A stretch of 64,000 bases of DNA from NCBI RefSeq assembly GCF_014633365.1, contig NW_026267104.1, positions 6,198,587 through 6,262,586 on the forward strand. Direction: 5' to 3'. Positions 60,701 through 64,000 of the stretch are shown here, one piece after another (the first letter of the stretch is position 1; each line of letters starts with the position of its first letter). A model generated the notes under the pieces. The model was not told where the DNA came from, made no database searches, and saw only the letters and a program-made list of their open reading frames with translations. The stretch comes from Diospyros lotus. Lineage: Eukaryota > Streptophyta > Magnoliopsida > Ericales > Ebenaceae. The position numbers and the translations under genes are program-made.

Positions 60701-63115
60701 GATTCAACAGAACACTACAATGAAAAAATTAATGAACTGATCCCAAAACTAGAAGCTGCACGAAAGGTCACTCTCAGAAAGAAACAGCAGGGTTCGGCTT
60801 TAGTCTTCTTCACCAGCAGGGTAGCTGCTGCTTCTGCAGCTCAGAGTCTACATGCCCGAATGGTTGACACATGGACAGTAATGGAAGCTCCCGAGCCCCG
60901 CCAATTGATATGGGATAATCTTCCGAAACGTTTTTATGAGAGGCAGATAAGACAGGGTATTGTTTATGCTATTGTTGCTTTGACCATATTCTTTTACATG
61001 ATCCCAATTGGATTCATCTCTGCGTTTACAACGATGGACAATCTGCAGAAACTTCTCCCGTTTTTGAAGCCAGTTGTTAAATTGAAAGCAATTAAGACGG
61101 TGCTAGAAGCATACTTACCTCAGATTGTCCTGATCATATTTCTGGCTTTGCTGCCAAAGTTCCTTTTATTTCTATCTAAGGCTGAGGGAATTCCTTCTGA
61201 GAGTCATGCAGTGAGGGCTGCCTCGGGAAAATACTTTTATTTCATCGTGTTGAATGTTTTCATTGGAGTTACGGTTAGTGGAACTCTTTTTGATTCCCTG
61301 AAGAGCATTGAGGAGAATCCAAACTCTATAGTTTCATTACTAGCAAAAAGCCTTCCAGCTAATGCAACTTTCTTCCTTACCTATGTTGCCCTCAAGTAAG
61401 ATCTCCTTTTATTTTCTCGTTTTCTGCCATTTTTTTCGCTATTATCTTCTCGTTACTATTCTTCTAGTATAATCTTCATGCATGAAAATTACAATTCACC
61501 ATTTCAAATTGACATTGTTGATCATATATGCTTTTAAGGTATAAGGTTACAGACTGATGTTTATGTTAAATTTATGTGATATACATTACATTTCATCAAT
61601 CAGTTTTAACTTCTAGTTGACCCAGATGGATTAAGGGACTAACAGGACAGACTTCAATATTGATGGACTGCAAAGTTAAACCCAAGATTCTTCAATGTGC
61701 TGTTAGTCTATTCTCTTCGAAATAATTTTTTTTTTTAATATCATATTATGTTTGGCATTTATTGAGTGTAAAACATTTGAAATTTCATAGTATCGGTCAA
61801 TAATTTTAACTGAACAACTCTGATTATTGTATCTGCTTCTAGGGCAAATGATTTCAGGTGATTCTTGATCGTGTAAGAATATGAATGTGTTCATAGTTAG
61901 ATGTCTAGATCCCCTGTTAATGATCTAATTTTTCTCTTCAAGTCAAGTAAGATTTTTATACATTCTTCAATCAATTTCCCCCTTTTTTTGTTCATTTCTT
62001 TATTCCTTGTGTTCTCATGCAATATATTTGTTTTCCCATGAATTAGAGATTGATGTATTGGTTATTGTCAATAAATAGTATTAAGTCCTGTGGACACTGG
62101 AAAGTAAAATGTCAATGACTAGTGAAAAAAGTTCATTATTCCATTGTTCTCAGGTTCTTTGTCGGCTATGGGTTGGAACTGTCTCGATTAGTTCCTTTAA
62201 TCATTTACCATTTAAAGAGGAAGTATATTTGCAAGACAGAGGCTGATCGGAAAGAAGCTTGGGCTCCAGGAGATCTTGGATATGCAACTAGGATACCCAG
62301 TGATATGCTGATCATCACAATAGTTTTCTGTTACTCTGTTATAGCTCCTATCATTATTCCATTTGGTGCCCTATACTTTGGCCTTGGTTGGCTTGTTCTT
62401 CGCAATCAGGTATATTCAACAGCCCTTTTTTTTTTCCCTTGAACAGTTGAGCATTTCTAATCTTTTATTAAAAGAAACTACCAGAAAAACAGAGGAAAAA
62501 CCAGTGTTTGTTTCACTGAAATCATAAACTAAACTGAAAGCTAACACACAGTTGGAATTGAGAACAGCATGAAGAATCCTTTCTCAAACAAACACTTGAC
62601 ATTATCATTTCTCTATTAACCTCTTCATTTTTCTGTTCCAAAAGCTCTGCTTCTATCGGAGTTTTTCTCTCTTTTCATGTTTGTTTACTTGTTTCCAACC
62701 TGTAACAGGTACTCAAAGTTTATGTTCCTTCCTATGAGAGCTACGGGAGGATGTGGCCTCACATAAATTCGCTCGTGGTGGCTGCTTTGCTCTTATTCCA
62801 AGTTACCACAATTGGTTACTTTGGAATAAAAGAGTTCTCCTACGCTCCTTTCCTGATCCACTACCAATACTGTCCTTGCTCTTTGCCTACGTTTGTAGGA
62901 AGAAATTCTACCATTTCTTTCAGGCCCCGGCTCTTGATGTTGCTAGCCTGGAACTGAATGAAATACAGAGCATGGAACTGGTTTTCAAGTCTTTCATTCC
63001 GCCAAGCTTGAGAACTGACAGGGTAGAAGAAGACCAATTCGAAGATGCTTTGTCTCATCATTCAAGGAATGCGTCTATGCATTCAATGCATTCAAGGACA
63101 GGTTCGCTCGCTTGA
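57785..63115 (+). CDS. ERD4: ERD4/OSCA3-type hyperosmolality-gated cation channel, with a frameshift in the last exon
   Basis: Multi-pass membrane channel of the OSCA/TMEM63 family opened by membrane tension or osmotic stress; ERD4 was named as early responsive to dehydration. Exons: 57785-58055, 59766-59911, 60053-60328, 60551-61395, 62154-62409, 62709-63115; phases agree. Family blocks: N-terminal FLTSLGTSFAIFVVLMLLFTW; cytosolic RNA-recognition-like region with FFTSRVAAASAAQSLHARMV and EAPEPRQLIWDNL; pore-domain helices with SKAEGIPSESHAVRAASGKY and LRNQ-VLKVYVPSYESYGRMW. In exon 6, after SYAPFLI, the frame breaks near 62858: read straight on, the protein ends at 62957 (680 residues), while the family C-terminus (FAYVCRKKFYHFF and on) continues one frame over to 63115 (about 733 residues). 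One missing C in a CC run explains this. It is either a real mutation or a base error. Confidence 0.92.
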
Positions 63116-63524
63116 CACACATCCACGTGTACTTCCACAGGCTCTGTGGTTAGTGTTCCCAGTATGACTTGCAATTGAAACGCAAAGTTAAGAGCTAGGA
63201 GTGAGCTAAAGCTACTAACAGCCTCGAGCATGGACGAATACTGGAAGATAGGATATATAGGCTTAGGAGTGCTCTTGTTAATTAGGGTTAGTTGACTAAT
63301 TCCTCTCCTCATCCCAGATGTGCAGTATAACGTCAAAATGTAAGAGATCTGAAGATGTGAAATCTCTTGGAAGGCTCTTGAAGCTGCTCTCCATTCTATA
63401 TATATCATCTTAAGCTTGTTGCCTAAACATGATTGTCACATCTTTACATACAACCTATAATTGGGAAAATTGTACAGATATTTAATAAATTGCAAAAGTT
63501 TCTCAGAATTACCTTTTTCTACCA
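63116..63524. other. OSCA gene 3' UTR and flank
   Basis: Downstream of the family stop codon (63113-63115). No coding sequence. The 3' UTR probably ends before the LTR begins at 63525. Confidence 0.45.
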
Positions 63525-64000
63525 TGTTATGGAATACAAATAGAAATATAAGAGACAAAATTTTAACGTGAAAAACTTTCCAATATTGAGGGAAAAATTA
63601 CAGGGCAACATCCGAAAAATATTCTATTATAATAAAGATAATTACAAAATATTCTCACACACTTTACTCTTTTTCAAGTGATACAAGAATACAATGATAC
63701 ACTCTCAAACACCATCACTTTGAAGCCTTTGGCTTTCCTACCTCTCCTCTACCTTGAAACTTGTTCTTACTTCTTGAACCCTTAAATTTGGATGTCTCAA
63801 CCTTATAGAGACTCCCCTGACGCTCTCAAGTTCTTACTTTTTGAATCCTCAAATTTGAATGCCTCAAACTCCCCCAATGAGCAATTAGTTAGACGCAATT
63901 AGACAACCTAATTTAGGCACAATTAGGCTGCTTAAATTTAGGTTGGAACCCAACACATATACAATCTAATGGGCCTGGCTAAAGGTCGCAAAATGGCTCT
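63525..64000 (-). mobile_element. LTR (3' end), running off the right edge
   Basis: On the minus strand the sequence ends AATTTTGTCTCTTATATTTC, then TATTCCATAACA, a typical copia U5/LTR end (CA). The next bases TGGTAGAAAAAGG could be a degenerate primer site, but no internal element follows leftwards, so this is a solo or truncated LTR. TGTTA at 63525-63529 is the terminus. The other end and its duplication lie outside the window. Confidence 0.5.

Overview
This is nuclear DNA from a flowering plant, most likely a eudicot. Genes are split by spliceable introns, intergenic DNA is very AT-rich, and plant transposon families (Ty1/copia, a 5S-bearing Cassandra LTR, hAT, Mutator-like and Tourist-like elements, SINEs) occur throughout. 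Five protein genes can be built exon by exon. All exon models were made by eye from splice signals and remembered family sequences; no alignment was run.

Layout. (1) 1-5570, minus strand: the 5' part of an ARF6-type auxin response factor. Twelve exons run off the left edge inside the Gln-rich region. (2) 5571-20090: about 14.5 kb of AT-rich DNA in which I recognise no gene, only fold-back elements, microsatellites and an LTR remnant. (3) 20091-41747, minus strand: a complete ten-exon HEMERA/pTAC12 gene coding for 529 residues over 21.7 kb. Its introns are swollen by transposons, including an antisense Ty1/copia element with matching target-site duplications and another LTR nested inside it. 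(4) 41748-45410: the divergent region between HEMERA and the next gene. It holds a Cassandra solo LTR, a 105-bp tandem duplication and a palindromic MITE. (5) 45411-52936, plus strand: a complete seven-exon hydroxyproline O-galactosyltransferase (galectin plus GT31 domains, 684 residues) with two solo LTRs and one Tourist-like MITE in its introns. (6) 53640-54790: a hAT-type element containing a GC-rich minisatellite, probably inserted in an older relative. (7) 55634-57160, plus strand: a three-exon COMT-like O-methyltransferase. (8) 57785-63115, plus strand: a six-exon ERD4/OSCA3-type mechanosensitive channel gene whose last exon has an apparent one-base deletion. (9) 63525-64000: one end of a further LTR.

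The five genes act in unrelated processes: auxin transcription, chloroplast and phytochrome signalling, arabinogalactan-protein glycosylation, small-molecule methylation and osmosensing. They are ordinary plant neighbours, not a pathway cluster. I found no sign of a new multi-gene system. The most notable points are the OSCA frameshift, a tandem duplication that copies a splice acceptor in ARF6, and a set of transposon insertions whose ends and target-site duplications can be read to the base.
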